A stretch of DNA of 64,000 nucleotides, from NCBI GenBank assembly GCA_032622095.1, contig CP136064.1:248963827-249027826 (forward strand). The letters are read 5' to 3'. A program made the position numbers and the translations under genes. The number at the start of each line of letters is the position of its first letter. The stretch's first letter is position 1. The notes under the pieces are model-generated. The model saw only the letters and a program-made list of their open reading frames with translations, searched no databases and was not told where the DNA came from. Shown here piece by piece: positions 47,831 through 58,934 of the stretch. The stretch comes from Siphonodentalium dalli. Lineage: Eukaryota; Mollusca; Scaphopoda; Gadilida; Siphonodentaliidae.

Positions 47831-48262
47831 TGTGACCCGCCATATCAAATCCAGTCGTAAGTCGGGATTTTTTTACCCTGTGCCAATGCATTCTCTTATA
47901 TATGCGAGTCGACCTATATAAGAGAATGCATTGGCCTAACAATTTTTTATAATTTTTTTAAATAAATGTTTCTTACAATTTTTAGGACATAAAATAAAAA
48001 ACATCCATTACCCTGCAGGGAGCCCCACACATATATAGAAGAGTGTCGTCTGCTCATGTTTGTCTGGGGCTCTGTATGGGTAAAATTATAAAATTGTTAA
48101 AGAATACAAGAAAAAATTATTAAAATTGTAAAAAATTGTTAGGCCAATGCATTCTCTTATATATGCGAGGCGACCTATGGTCGACTCGCATATATAAGAG
48201 AATGCATTGGCACACGGTAAAAAAATCCCGACTTACGACTGGATTTGATATGGCGGGTCACA
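47831..48262. mobile_element. TA-flanked MITE with the shared palindromic core, copy 2
   Basis: Ends TGTGACCCGCC and GGCGGGTCACA, TA on both sides. Spacer in opposite orientation to 36013. Its left palindrome has lost its centre. Confidence 0.85.
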
Positions 48263-48560
48263 TATAAAGATAAATATGTACCCATTAACTGCAGTATATA
48301 CTTTTATTTTTTAGCAGTTCATACTGAAAATTGAATAATCAAAGAATTAGGCAGGTGAACCCCAGGTTCACGTATTGGACATTGTGATAATTAATAAACG
48401 TACAGGGCCAAATAAGGATTGTACATGTGCAAATGTCATCAGGAAAAAAATTAACGAACATGTATGACTATTAGGCACCTGAGAGTAGTTAAAGGACAAC
48501 TCCATCATAGTTACTGCAGTTGAACTGGCCCCTTTAACAATTCTTTGCAATAAGCATATA

Positions 48561-48774
48561 CAGTAATGCCATAATTAATCGACTGCTTAACCACAGCAGA
48601 ATTATGGGTAACTTTTCAGGATTTAGTCGAAAATATGGCTTGTTGCCATTCATCGAAAGCTCTCCCCCCGAGAGCTTTCCGATGAATGACAACAAGCCAT
48701 ATTTCCGACTAAATCCTTAAAAGTTACCCATAATTCTGCTGTGGTTAAGCAGTCGATTAATTATGGCATTACTG
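48561..48774. mobile_element. TA-type palindromic MITE, copy 4
   Basis: TA at 48559-48560 and 48775-48776. Arms as in the other three copies, loop CTCCCCCCGAGAG. Confidence 0.85.
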
Positions 48775-49588
48775 TATACCAAATACTCAAAATAATTATG
48801 TGATTCCTACTTGATGTCAAGACAATCAATTCAAATATAGTTAAATGTTCAGGTATGTCCTAAAGCTGTCAGTTGATGGAGTCCAGAAAAATAACTATAC
48901 AAAATTTCACAAATATAAATAAAACAGGCCGGCATGTTGACGGCAATTAAAATGTGTCTCATGACTTCACACGTGTGACATGGTGCCAGGTCAGTAAGCC
49001 AAAGAGATCACTCGAGCACTTTTTGATTGGCTAAATCACATTTCACTTACTATTTTGTTGTTGTTTGGTAATCGGGTCACACACACACAGATAACTGGTC
49101 ATGTGAAATTTGGGTTATTCACATAAAGGATTTTCTGAAACAAGTGAACATGTTATGATATTAACGCAGTTTTTGTAGACATGAGTAACTCTACTCATCT
49201 GACTGCGTTTGACAACATTAGTAAGCGACATCTTCTCTTCAGTTAGCCACAATTTTATTGCACAAAACAGTTCTTATTTCTGGTTACGCGTTCCAATGCA
49301 GACCCCATATGTGTCCATTGGACACCACACTATACCATAGGAGCTGGCAATGTCACTTGTCATTGGGGTAATGTGTATTACAAACGTCTCTATTGGAAGA
49401 TGAGACCGTACTCATATTTTGTTGAATTTAAGTATGTAATGATGGTATTTAACTATTTATGATATATGATAACTATGAATTTGTAAGTAATTTTTAAATA
49501 TTAAACATAAGTAATAAACGGTGAATTCAATGTACATCAGTTTTGACTGAGAAAAATACAGCAAACTTTAATCATTCTGAATTGAAGT
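48775..49588. other. Intergenic, nothing recognised
   Basis: No repeat family or coding feature identified. Confidence 0.35.
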
Positions 49589-49958
49589 CAAGCTTGCAAA
49601 TAGTGTGTCTGTCATTTGCAGAATGAGATCCCCAGATGGTCAATTTAGTGATGCTAGCCCTCTGGGAACCTATTTTCTGCTGAGGCCCTTAACTCCTATG
49701 GGAGACCTCATTGGAAGTTGGTGATGTTCACCCATTAGTCACCTCGATAATGCATTTTACCTTCTGCAAATTAGGGGATACAGAATGAACAGCAGGGAAA
49801 AACCTACCAAATACAATGTAATTCGAGACTACAGATACTTCCCCAGAAGATGAGATCTAAGCAGAATTAGCTCCGCAGAGAGTGAATATTTAGTGATGCT
49901 AGCCCACTGTGCTGGGGACCTCAATCTGCAAATGACAGGCACACTATTTCTAGGCTTG
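49589..49958. mobile_element. Decayed hAT-type MITE
   Basis: CAAGCTTGCAAATAGTGTGT start and TAGGCTTG end, but both palindromes have lost an arm and no target duplication is visible. Confidence 0.65.
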
Positions 49959-50337
49959 CAGAGGGCCATCGGATTTTCTAGCAATTACTGGCTTTAATTT
50001 AATGGATAGAAAGAAGTTAGACCAAAGTCTTTCCCTTTGTTGCCATACAGCGATATGAATGTATTTACCATACTCTATTCAAGAAAAATCTGTGATCTTT
50101 GTAACCAACTTGAGATAACTTTTCTAGTGCATCAAAATTGTTCATTTTACTCATGTTTTTGTTTGCAATTGCACATATACATAAGGATAATATATTATTA
50201 GTCAGAGTGTCAGAGATTTAAGTCCATATTTGATCCAGATTCACCACATTCAATTGAACTGAATTCTCTTTAAAGGTTAAAAATTAACTTTTTCTTTTTA
50301 AAAGGGATGTTTTAGAATCACAATGATTAAGTCTTAA

Positions 50338-50731
50338 CCCTTTACCCAACAGAAGGGCCCTGTGCCAATGCATTCTCTTATATATGCGAGTCGACCATAG
50401 GTCGCCTCGCATATATAAGAGAATGCATTGGCTTAACACATTAAAAATTATAAAATTGTTAAAGAATGTAAGAAAAAATGGTAAAAAGTGTTAAAAAAAG
50501 ATTTTTTTTTTAGGCCAATGCATTCTCTTATATATGCGAGGCGACCTATGGTCGACTCGCATATATAAGAGAATGCATTGGCACAGGGCATAACTGTAAC
50601 TATCACAATGTGGTCAAGGAGCCGGTTCCAATGATACCCATATTTGTATGGTTCTATTGAGACAGACCGAAGATATTTTAGGCTGTTGAAGCTTTATTTG
50701 GCCGGTTTTGGCCGGTTTGTTGGGTAAAGGG
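50338..50731. mobile_element. Type B MITE between a ~65 bp direct duplication
   Basis: TTAA at 50334-50337 and 50732-50735. The ~65 bp before it (from ~50273) is repeated directly after it (50736-50797). Confidence 0.9.
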
Positions 50732-50799
50732 TTAAAGGTTAAAAATTAACTTTTTCTTTTTAAAAGGGATGTTTTAGAATCACAATGATTAACTCTTAA

Positions 50800-51485
50800 A
50801 GGCCCATATATTTTTCGAACCCCCCCCCCCCCCCCCCCCCCAGATCACATTGTATACAGCATATTCCATAGTATATACCATTTGGAAGAGGAAGCTCAAA
50901 TACATTGTGTTACTAACTTACCCACAGGACCTAATGGGTTCATATTTGATGTGGATGTTCCCTTGGTGACTCCATTCAGATTTGTTAAGATGAGGTCACC
51001 AGGTCATAGAATAGTGAATCCAGCACCATAACTCTTTCCCTCCATAGAAATTCTTAAAATAACTTCTTCTCCAGAACCATATTTGTGTGGTTCATTATCT
51101 GAATCACATTCAGATTTGTTCAAATGAGGTTACCAGCTAAAAAAAAAATTAAAAAAAAAATTACATTTAAAAAAAATTTGTTACGTGTGAAGGCTCCTCA
51201 GGTGACTGCGATCCAGATTTGTTCAAATGGAGACGACCTGTCAAAAAGGGGCTGAGTTAGAGGTCTTAACAAATTTCTCTTTAAATAAATCACTGAGACT
51301 CATTAAAACTTCCCCTTTCCATCAAACCCGCCTCCACCACACCACCAGACCCCCACCCCTGCCTCCTAATAACTGTTAAGTATTCTAGTAGAATATATCT
51401 ATTTTTGGTTCCTCTTTCAAATGGTATATAATATGGAATATATTTTATATAATGTGATCTGGGCAAAAGAAAATTAAGTGGGCCT
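50800..51485. mobile_element. TTAA-type element with AGGCCCA ends
   Basis: Starts TTAA+AGGCCCATATATTTTTCG and ends AATTAAGTGGGCCT+TTAG. Subterminal CAGATCACAT/ATGTGATCTG. A 22-base run of C follows the left end (~50821). Relative at 59996. Confidence 0.7.
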
Positions 51486-51857
51486 TTAGTACTTACTCTG
51501 TATTATATTAATTGTAGTCCATGTGGATCACAAAAATTGCTTTCATAAATGTTATACTATTATCAGCACTCAATGTAATTCTTATATATGAATTATATGC
51601 ACCAACTCTATTTGGCAGAATCATTGCTGTTCATTTATCTGCAAAAATTTGTTTCAAATTATAAAGGTGTTAATATTTACATTTGTTCGGAGTTCAGCCG
51701 TTGTGTCATCTAAAATGGTATGGATGGCATGGCTAGAGTTTCCGGTAATATTAGTTGAATTCTACGTTCTTTCAGTTGGAAAGGTGCCTGTGTTCTCACT
51801 TATCCATTCGATTCACTGAAATAAGAACATAATATGTCTTTAATGTTTTCAGCATTA

Positions 51858-52182
51858 TCTATTATATATTTTGGAACTTCTGTCTGTAGTATGTATGTTT
51901 GTATGTGTGTTATAGACTCGAAAACTGCTCGACCGATCCGACTCAAATTTGGTATGTAGGCCTACTTTGATACGTGAAACAATTTCATGTGCGACCATGT
52001 CCTTGACCTCGCTTATATACGCTCATATAGGCATGTTTCTGGACCTCGACCAATCCGACTTGAGTTTGGTATGGAGGCCTACATTGATCCCGGGAACAAT
52101 ATGGGCGGGTCCAATTTCACAATTTCAGTTTCTGGTAAAGAAATCCCTAAATAGCCCAGACAAAGTCACGCACATCAGCTAG
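51858..52182 (+). mobile_element. Short Helitron, first of a head-to-tail pair
   Basis: Starts TCTATTATATATTTTGG after A. Ends AGTCACGCACATCAGCTAG. Confidence 0.75.
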
Positions 52183-52477
52183 TCGATTATATATTTGAGA
52201 ACATGTCTGTCTGTCTGTGTTTATGTATGTATGTGTGTTATAGACTCGAAAACTGCTCGTCCGATCTGACTCAAATTTGGTATGTAGGCCTACTTTGATC
52301 CCGGGAACAATATGGGCGGGTCCAATTTCACATGCGACCGTGTCCTTGATCTATCTTGACCTCGCTCATATATGCTCATATAGGCATGTTTCTGGACCGA
52401 TCGAACAATAGTTTTTCATGGAGGTGATCATAACGAAATCCCTAAATAGCCCGGATGAAGTCGGGCACATCAGCTAG
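52183..52477 (+). mobile_element. Short Helitron, second of the pair
   Basis: Begins TCGATTATATATTTGAG directly at the end of the first copy. Ends with hairpin GCCCGGATGAAGTCGGGC then ACATCAGCTAG before T. Confidence 0.8.
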
Positions 52478-52624
52478 TTTGTCTATATTTCAGAGAGTCC
52501 ACAGTCCAATTTGACAACATATAAGTATTTCCTAAGACAATTTTGAAGAATTTTCTGCTTATCAGGCAAAAGAAAATAAAAAATAATTGCAACCACCATC
52601 ATTCATCATCCATACAGGGACCAG

Positions 52625-52747
52625 CCTAGTCCAAGTCTTCTTGTACTAAAACCAGCTAAGATATTGGGATGGCGATTTTCTGTTTAAAGACCGGCACCTC
52701 CATCCCAATATCTTAGCCGGTTTTAGTACGAGAAGACTTGGACTAGG
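52625..52747. repeat. Fold-back, ~48 bp arms
   Basis: CCTAGTCCAAGTCTTCTTGT pairs with the segment ending GAAGACTTGGACTAGG, around a loop near 52687. Confidence 0.75.
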
Positions 52748-52865
52748 ACCAGCCTTGAGGGTGACTTGGGAGATATCTTCTCCCTAAAATGTCCCACTTC
52801 TCCTTATTTTTGTCCCAGGGAGAAGTGACTTCTCTATCATGTACCAGAATGCATATGTCACAGCA

Positions 52866-53320
52866 CAACCCTGCAAATAGTGTGTCTGTCATATGCAGAA
52901 TGAGGTCCCCAGAGGGTGAATTTAGTGACGCTATCCCGCATAGTGGGCTAGCATCACTAAATTCACCCTCTGGGGACCTCATTCTGCTTGGGCCCTCAAC
53001 TGATATGGCAGACCTAGGATCAGATTGAAGTTCCTCAGTTGAAGTTGGTGATGTTCACCCATTGGGCACCTCAATTATGAATTTTATCTTCTGCAAATTA
53101 GCCTCAGCCCCGGGATATAGAAACTTCCTAGAAGGGAAATGTAACTAAAAACAATCTTAATTTGATGCTATAGATACTTCCCAGAAGATGAAGCCTAAGC
53201 AGAATGAGGTCTCCAGAGGGTGAATATGGTGATGCTAGCCCGCTTTGTGGGATAGCATCACTAAATTCACCCTCTGGGGACCTCATTCTGCAAATGACAG
53301 ACACGCTATTTGCAGGCTTG
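52866..53320. mobile_element. hAT-type MITE
   Basis: Flanks TCACAGCA (52858-52865) and TCACATCA (53321-53328). Two palindromes at 52895-52990 and 53200-53290. Confidence 0.85.
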
Positions 53321-53394
53321 TCACATCAGCATATATAAATAATATTTTGTGATTATAATGACCTCCTTTCTCATTATAGTGGTTTTATAAATGG

Positions 53395-54360
53395 GCTCTT
53401 GTGTTCCATAATACTTACAGGATCATAGAAGGATGATGTTGAGGTGTAAATTGAACTTCAGCCATTGGTACTTCTCCCTGATTACAGCCCACTTCTCCCT
53501 AATAACCAAACAGGGAGATGTGACTTTTCTGCAATTTGTAATCTATAGGCTGGTCCCGCATCCATAAGTAATTTATCGAAGACGATCACCAAAGCTCATA
53601 ATTGAGAGCGCTCTTTATTATCTACCACTTTTGGGCAACGGAATCATGGACGCTCTTTATAAAAGGCGATCATTGTAACGTTTGCCAGGCTGACAAATCT
53701 TCTAAATGTTTTAAAGCTTACTCTTTTGAAAGTCAATATCTGGCCAACACAACCTTCTATTAATGGGCGATTGGGTCCAATCTAATTATTTTCTGATGAA
53801 GAAAACATGCAGATCGTAGTTTTATGGTGTCAAATTAGACGGGACATCTTTAATTGATTGTTTGGGTTTAATGTCGCTTTCAGCAACTAAGGCCATATCA
53901 CGACATTGCCAGTTTTAGTGGTGGAGGAAATCCGCACACTTATGGCCAATCTAACAGTGATTTCAATGGCTGATAAACTCGTCGACCATGTGCGGCAAAC
54001 CACCGGCCAATGGCGAGTAACTGGCAACTCCACCAGATAACGATGTCGAGTTACAAAGTCCACAATCGAAACATGACATGTAGATTTGAACCCTTATCGC
54101 CAGTGCTGGAGGGCGAAACGGCTTGGAGTTATACCCATAACTGATTGAGCCACCAGTGTACAAAGCTGAAAACAAGAATGAAGATGAACATTATGAAAGC
54201 AGAAATTATGCATCTTTAAGCTTATTCTTTTGATAGTTAATATCTGGCCATCAAAACCTTTCAATGGGCTCATGGGTCCGATATAATTATTTTCTGGTAT
54301 AGAAAATGTATAAATGGAGGTTTATGGTGTCAAATCGGACAGGGCTTCTTTAACGAATGT
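53395..54360. repeat. Dispersed repeat shared with 955-1345 and 7975-8100
   Basis: Contains 'agggagaagtgac'-type phrases (inverted relative to 7975-8100) and two copies of the GGCTGACAAAT / TTTTCTGATGAAGAAAA block also seen at 1100-1345. From 54361 to 54940 nothing is recognised. Confidence 0.5.
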
Positions 54361-54941
54361 TTTGTTAATGATGATAGATAGAACTATTATACCACATTCT
54401 GAAGCATTTGAATCAAAATAATTATTTTTTCTTGATATGTCAGCCATGTCGGCATGATTTATTCTTGTACAGTCAGTTTATTAATTAACTATTTTAGATA
54501 TATGTATTAACGTTAATGTTCTTAATGCACCCAGTGCCATGTTCTGTTGTTATGTAAACTTTAGAAGTTTCAACACTTGAATAAATGAATAAAAAATAAG
54601 AAAAAAACTCTATTGAATTTATTTATAGTTTCTCTCTCCTATGGCCACTAGTATAAAATGTGCCACAAGTGGTTCATTTGAAACATAATCATAAATGAAT
54701 TTACATAAGGAAGTATTTTATGCTGCTAGTTTGAGAAAGTGTGCATTTTCTTGATTAAATCAATATTAAAATAATACTATGTACACATTCCCAAAGACCA
54801 GGGAAGTTTTCACACGTAAAGCCAGCTGATTATCTAGGTCTAACTCACTTAACCTTTGTTCTTCTTTGTGAATTACTTCAGTTGTTTTGTTGTCTTTTTG
54901 GCTTTAATGAGGAAAAATTGCTCACCAGCAGAATTTCTTAA

Positions 54942-55959
54942 CTCTTTCACTGCCGATCGCGACTACATCCGAATTACCCATACACTGCCGATAGCGACTT
55001 GAGTCGAAATCGGGTACATGCTGCCAGCAGGATGGGTAGTTGTGGCCACATACATGACATTTTTATAAGTTCCAGACTATATAACACCAGGAATCATGTG
55101 AGATAGTGCAGATAAGAAAGAGGCAGTCTCTGTATATAGGACTATATAACGCGAACCATTATATAAGGGCACTTGGTGATGTCATGGTCACGTGGTCTTT
55201 TCATAGGTCACGTGTGTATCTCTAGCTATCACATTTTTACCAATAATATAAAATGGAAACTTAAATACAGCAACCTACCCAATATAATATGTTCATCATT
55301 TGCTTATAACATAATGAAGTCGGAAAATACCCAAAACATACTGGTGTTATATATAGATCCAAGATGGCCACCAAGGTCAGGTGACCAATTTGAGGTGTCC
55401 AATGTGGCTCCAACATGTCTATATGGTCCAACAACATAAGTCAGACATTTACAATATATTGAAATGTTAATGCTTTACCCTCACCTATACATGTATGTAC
55501 ATGGTATATGTGACCAATCACGCATAAGTTCAATATAATCACCATGGTCACATGACCTATTCAAATATGGGTATATTTAGCACATTTGTACGGGTATGGG
55601 TCCCTCCCTGAAAGATGACACCTAATGTGAGAAATAAATGTTGAGAATGACCAATTTATGGCAATTTTCTGCATCGATAGCACCCATATATACCCATATA
55701 CGCATGAATAGGCATCAAACACAGCCATTAGTGTGTAAACCAAGATGGCCACCAATGTCACGTGACCTCTATGGCGGTGGTGTGAGTGGCTATGAACTTG
55801 CGATGCCTATGTCTAGTCACATATGAAGTTTCAACACATTATTCCAAGCAATACTTGAGATACACTATGTTACTTATATACACCCATAATGCTTGTATAC
55901 ATGTATTGTATGCTTGGCAGTGGGGAATCCGTATGTGGTGCTGAGTGGCAGTGAAAGAG
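54942..55959. mobile_element. TTAA-flanked 1.0 kb element (CTCTTTCACTGCC ends)
   Basis: TTAA at 54938-54941 and 55960-55963. Inverted ends CTCTTTCACTGCC/GGCAGTGAAAGAG with repeated subterminal CACTGCCGAT. Contains two CCAAGATGGCCACCAA motifs (55368, 55740). Confidence 0.85.
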
Positions 55960-56732
55960 TTAAAGATGGTCTATCACTTTCAGGCCACAATTCCAACAAC
56001 AACATAATTTTTAAAATTGTGATTTCAAGTCTACAAATAACTATTTTGGTAATTAAACACAGATAAAACTGAAGATATGGTATATTATTTGTCTACAAAA
56101 GCATAATAAAGTGGTTTATTTCGATCGTAATTCACGGTAAATGTGTTAGCTGAAATCCAATGTGCATTGATTGAGGGTGCTAATATGACGAATACTCTTC
56201 GGATTTCTGTTCTACAAATACCCCCAAAAACTTCCGATATTGTCATAAGAAATTCTAAATGAAATTGATATTATTTGATGGAAGCTTTTTGTAAGTAAGT
56301 AATGCTTTATTCTCAGACTGTATACATGGTACATGAGAAAACGTATATACACTATAATTATACAAATAAAACTTTCCAGGGTTTGTTCCGAATATTGGAA
56401 CGTATTGTAATTACAAATAGATAAAAAACAATGCAGACAATAATCAGTTACGATCCAACTTTGCATTATTATGCATGTCCGGAATAGAAAAATCAAATTT
56501 CCACAGACCAATCTAAAGATTCTAATCGAACCAAAAAAAAAGGAAATCACATGAGGTATTACATCATGATCAATATATAGTGCTGTTTTGTCATTGTTTT
56601 TGAAACCAAGATGTTATGAATAACGATTTACCAATATCACGCACATGATTACTCTCAGGTAGGGCAGCGAAAGCAACCAATGTCAAGGGGACACAACTTC
56701 CAGAAAAGGGCACTTTTCGGTCAGAGGTAAAG

Positions 56733-56739
56733 TATAAAA
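56733..56739 (+). promoter_or_regulatory. TATA box inside the left inverted repeat
   Basis: TATAAAA about 200 bp before the ORF start at 56937. The right repeat has the mirrored TATA box pointing inward. Confidence 0.45.
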
Positions 56740-56936
56740 GGCAACATTTTGGTAATCAAACAGGTTCTGGTGATCGTTGAGCGGAGCGCACGATACTTTG
56801 CTTTGTTGTGTGCTTGCTGTTCCGATCATCAGACGTTAGCACGAGTGAGTTGTGTGGATTGTAACCTTCGGGGAGCAGCCGCCCTCGTGCTAACGCCGGC
56901 GAGTGAGATGGTTTTGGATTAGGCTCAGGACGGATT

Positions 56937-57677
56937 ATGGAATTAATCCCCGACGCAGCTATGCAGAGAAGTCGGATTGTGGACACTGCCAGCTGGTCAC
57001 TCCAGGCTGACAGGGGCTTTCTGGTTATCTGCGTTGAATTCCGGACAGAGGATGCTGGTATCCAGAGGTCTTCTGCCCGGGACAGGAACGCCGCAACCAG
57101 CCGTGGTTTGAAGAAGGGGCCCCCAAAGAGAAAGACGTCATCAAAGAGAAGAAGGGACGCCGCCAGACGGGTGAAATGGAAGGTGGGGGTGACTGTTGAT
57201 CTGCCGGTCACCCCTCCCCGTGTGGTCCAGCCGACGTCCACTGTCACAGCCGGTGGGTCGGAGTTGTCTGAGAGACGCAAAGACGACCCGACCTGCCTGG
57301 AGATAGGCGACATCAGACCAGCTAGCGGGGACTCCGTTGATCAGCCGGAGGTCCCTGCTGTCGTCACCATACAGGCCCCCCCCTGCGGACTCGGAAATGG
57401 AGATCGAACCACCACCACCGTCTCCACCGATGACACCGAGGTACGAAGAGCAGCCGGTGTCACCACCCCCAGGGAGAGGGAGTCAAAGAAAGACAGATTC
57501 GACCGCCTGCACTACGACCTCATCTACAAACTTCAACAGGCCAGAGGAAACTACCCATTTACAAAAGCAGACAAAGCCCTCATCCTCGACAAAATCGTCT
57601 ACGAGGGTGCAGATGCGGCCGATCCAGCTGACAGAAAGATAAGATATTCCATCCGGAATGAGGCTGGAGTCAAGTAA
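56937..57677 (+). CDS. Transposon-borne 246-aa protein, function unknown
   Basis: Longest open frame of the window, lying inside the inverted-repeat element. Residues ~59-82 are a dense basic block (KKGPPKRKTSSKRRR then ARRVKWK), likely a nuclear localisation or nucleic-acid-binding segment. Residues 83-180 are low in order (P/T/S-rich). Residues 184-246 form a more ordered charged domain (DRFDRLHYDLIYKLQQARG, then YPFTKADKALILDKI, then DRKIRYSIR). This last part reminds me of the N-terminal segment of gypsy-type or Ginger/KRBA2-like integrases, but that is memory only. After the TAA at 57675 the same frame stays open for 28 more codons (P-rich, then Lys-rich) to a second TAA at 57762. A short out-of-frame ATG precedes it at 56908. 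No integrase catalytic domain is present, so the element is probably non-autonomous. Confidence 0.6.
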   Translation: MELIPDAAMQRSRIVDTASWSLQADRGFLVICVEFRTEDAGIQRSSARDRNAATSRGLKKGPPKRKTSSKRRRDAARRVKWKVGVTVDLPVTPPRVVQPTSTVTAGGSELSERRKDDPTCLEIGDIRPASGDSVDQPEVPAVVTIQAPPCGLGNGDRTTTTVSTDDTEVRRAAGVTTPRERESKKDRFDRLHYDLIYKLQQARGNYPFTKADKALILDKIVYEGADAADPADRKIRYSIRNEAGVK

Positions 57678-57817
57678 ACACCCGAATACTACCCACCCAC
57701 TCCTTCGGAACCAGCAGCACGTCCACCAGAGGCAAAGAAAAAACAAAAGAAGAAATCATATTAAACATGTCAAAATCTGTGGGTTTTTTTTCTTCTTTTT
57801 TTGTTTTTCTTGATCTT

Positions 57818-57823
57818 AATAAA
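57818..57823 (+). promoter_or_regulatory. AATAAA after the transposon ORF
   Basis: Lies 141 bp after the first stop, preceded by a T-rich tract. A GC hairpin (GGGCCTCTCGGCCC) follows at ~57852. Confidence 0.5.
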
Positions 57824-58248
57824 GGCAAAAATATGAGGGATTAAGGAAACGGGCCTCTCGGCCCTTTCGACAATCCCGGGGATAGCCACCCCAAACCACT
57901 CACCTCATATCAAACAGGTGTAATCCGGACAGGTGTCCTCAATTCATATCAATTATTTTATACCTTAGAATTGATATAAATCTTGCTGGGAAGAGATAGA
58001 CTCTATCTCTAATATGATATGAACTTGATCCTTGAAAGTTCTAAAAATGTTTGATTACCAAAATGTTGCCTTTTATACTTTACCTATGACCGAAAAGTGC
58101 CCTTTTCTGGAAGTTGTGTCCCCTTGACATTGGTTGCTTTCGCTGCCCTACCTGAGAGTGACATTGTATCAAGTCATAGGAAGTGTGGCTCTAGCGTTTT
58201 ATGATGTTCAAATATCACGCTAGGTTGTGAGCCACGCCTCACTCTTAA

Positions 58249-58743
58249 AGGCACGTGAGGCCTTAGTTGTCGAAAATATTCATATTTGTTCCAATCACCG
58301 TAAACAGAAAAACATTAAAACGCATACAGTTTCGTTCATATATACCATGACCATCGCGTAAACAGCATGTTATCACAAAGACCTACTATATTTTACCTCA
58401 GCAAGAGCCTGATTGTGTTACAGAAGACAGAACAATGATACTGGCTAATCACACACAAATGGCATAAACGCTCTTTATTAGTTCCATATCAGGAATTCAC
58501 CAACAAAGAACGCTCTTTATGTTTACCATCATAATATAAACAAACACCAGAAAAGTAACTTTTTATGCTTTTGTTTACATAACAATGGTCAAACAGATGA
58601 CAATAACATACTGTTTATGCGATATTTCTTATTTGTATACGGACAAAGTCTGTCTACATTTTTATGTTATTTCTGTTTGTGGCGGTTTTTGACGGGTGTA
58701 AATATTTTCACAGGACACCCACCGCCAAAGGCCAACCGTACCT
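58249..58743. mobile_element. TTAA-flanked element with AGGCACG ends
   Basis: TTAA at 58245-58248 and 58744-58747. Ends AGGCACGTGAGGCCTTAG and AAAGGCCAACCGTACCT. Shares interior with 534-924 and 27028-28602. Confidence 0.75.
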
Positions 58744-58934
58744 TTAACTGTGCCTGGTTCAGCAGTTGTGCTCAGGTGCAAGATAATATATTTGGTGCTC
58801 AGTAAAATTTCTCTTACATTTTTAAACACTGCACTTAATTAGCAAGCGGTACACGTGTGTCTATGGTGAATCGGTGATAACACATTTATTCGGAGTACAC
58901 ACATTTCCTGTTCCAGAAATGGAGTCACCTGTGT

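Larger units (their letters stand above)
56651..58159. mobile_element. 1.5 kb transposon with 112 bp inverted repeats carrying an ORF
   Basis: 56651-56762 and 58048-58159 are reverse complements with only one or two mismatches, starting ACTCTCAGGTAGGGCAGCG. Each carries an inward TATAAAAG. The interior is GC- and CpG-rich unlike its surroundings and holds a 246-codon frame and an AATAAA at 57818. I see no clear target duplication. The small end divergence implies a recent insertion. Confidence 0.85.

Noticed and set aside
36013-48262. Spacer inverted between the TGTGACCC MITE copies at 36013 and 47831, suggesting flip-flop recombination
   Set aside because: The rest of the element is symmetrical, so the copies may simply be inserted in opposite orientations.
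56756-57313. 185-aa minus-strand frame in the 112 bp TIR element
   Set aside because: Lies antisense to the plus-strand ORF in GC-rich DNA where stops are rare; no domain is visible and it runs into the terminal repeat.
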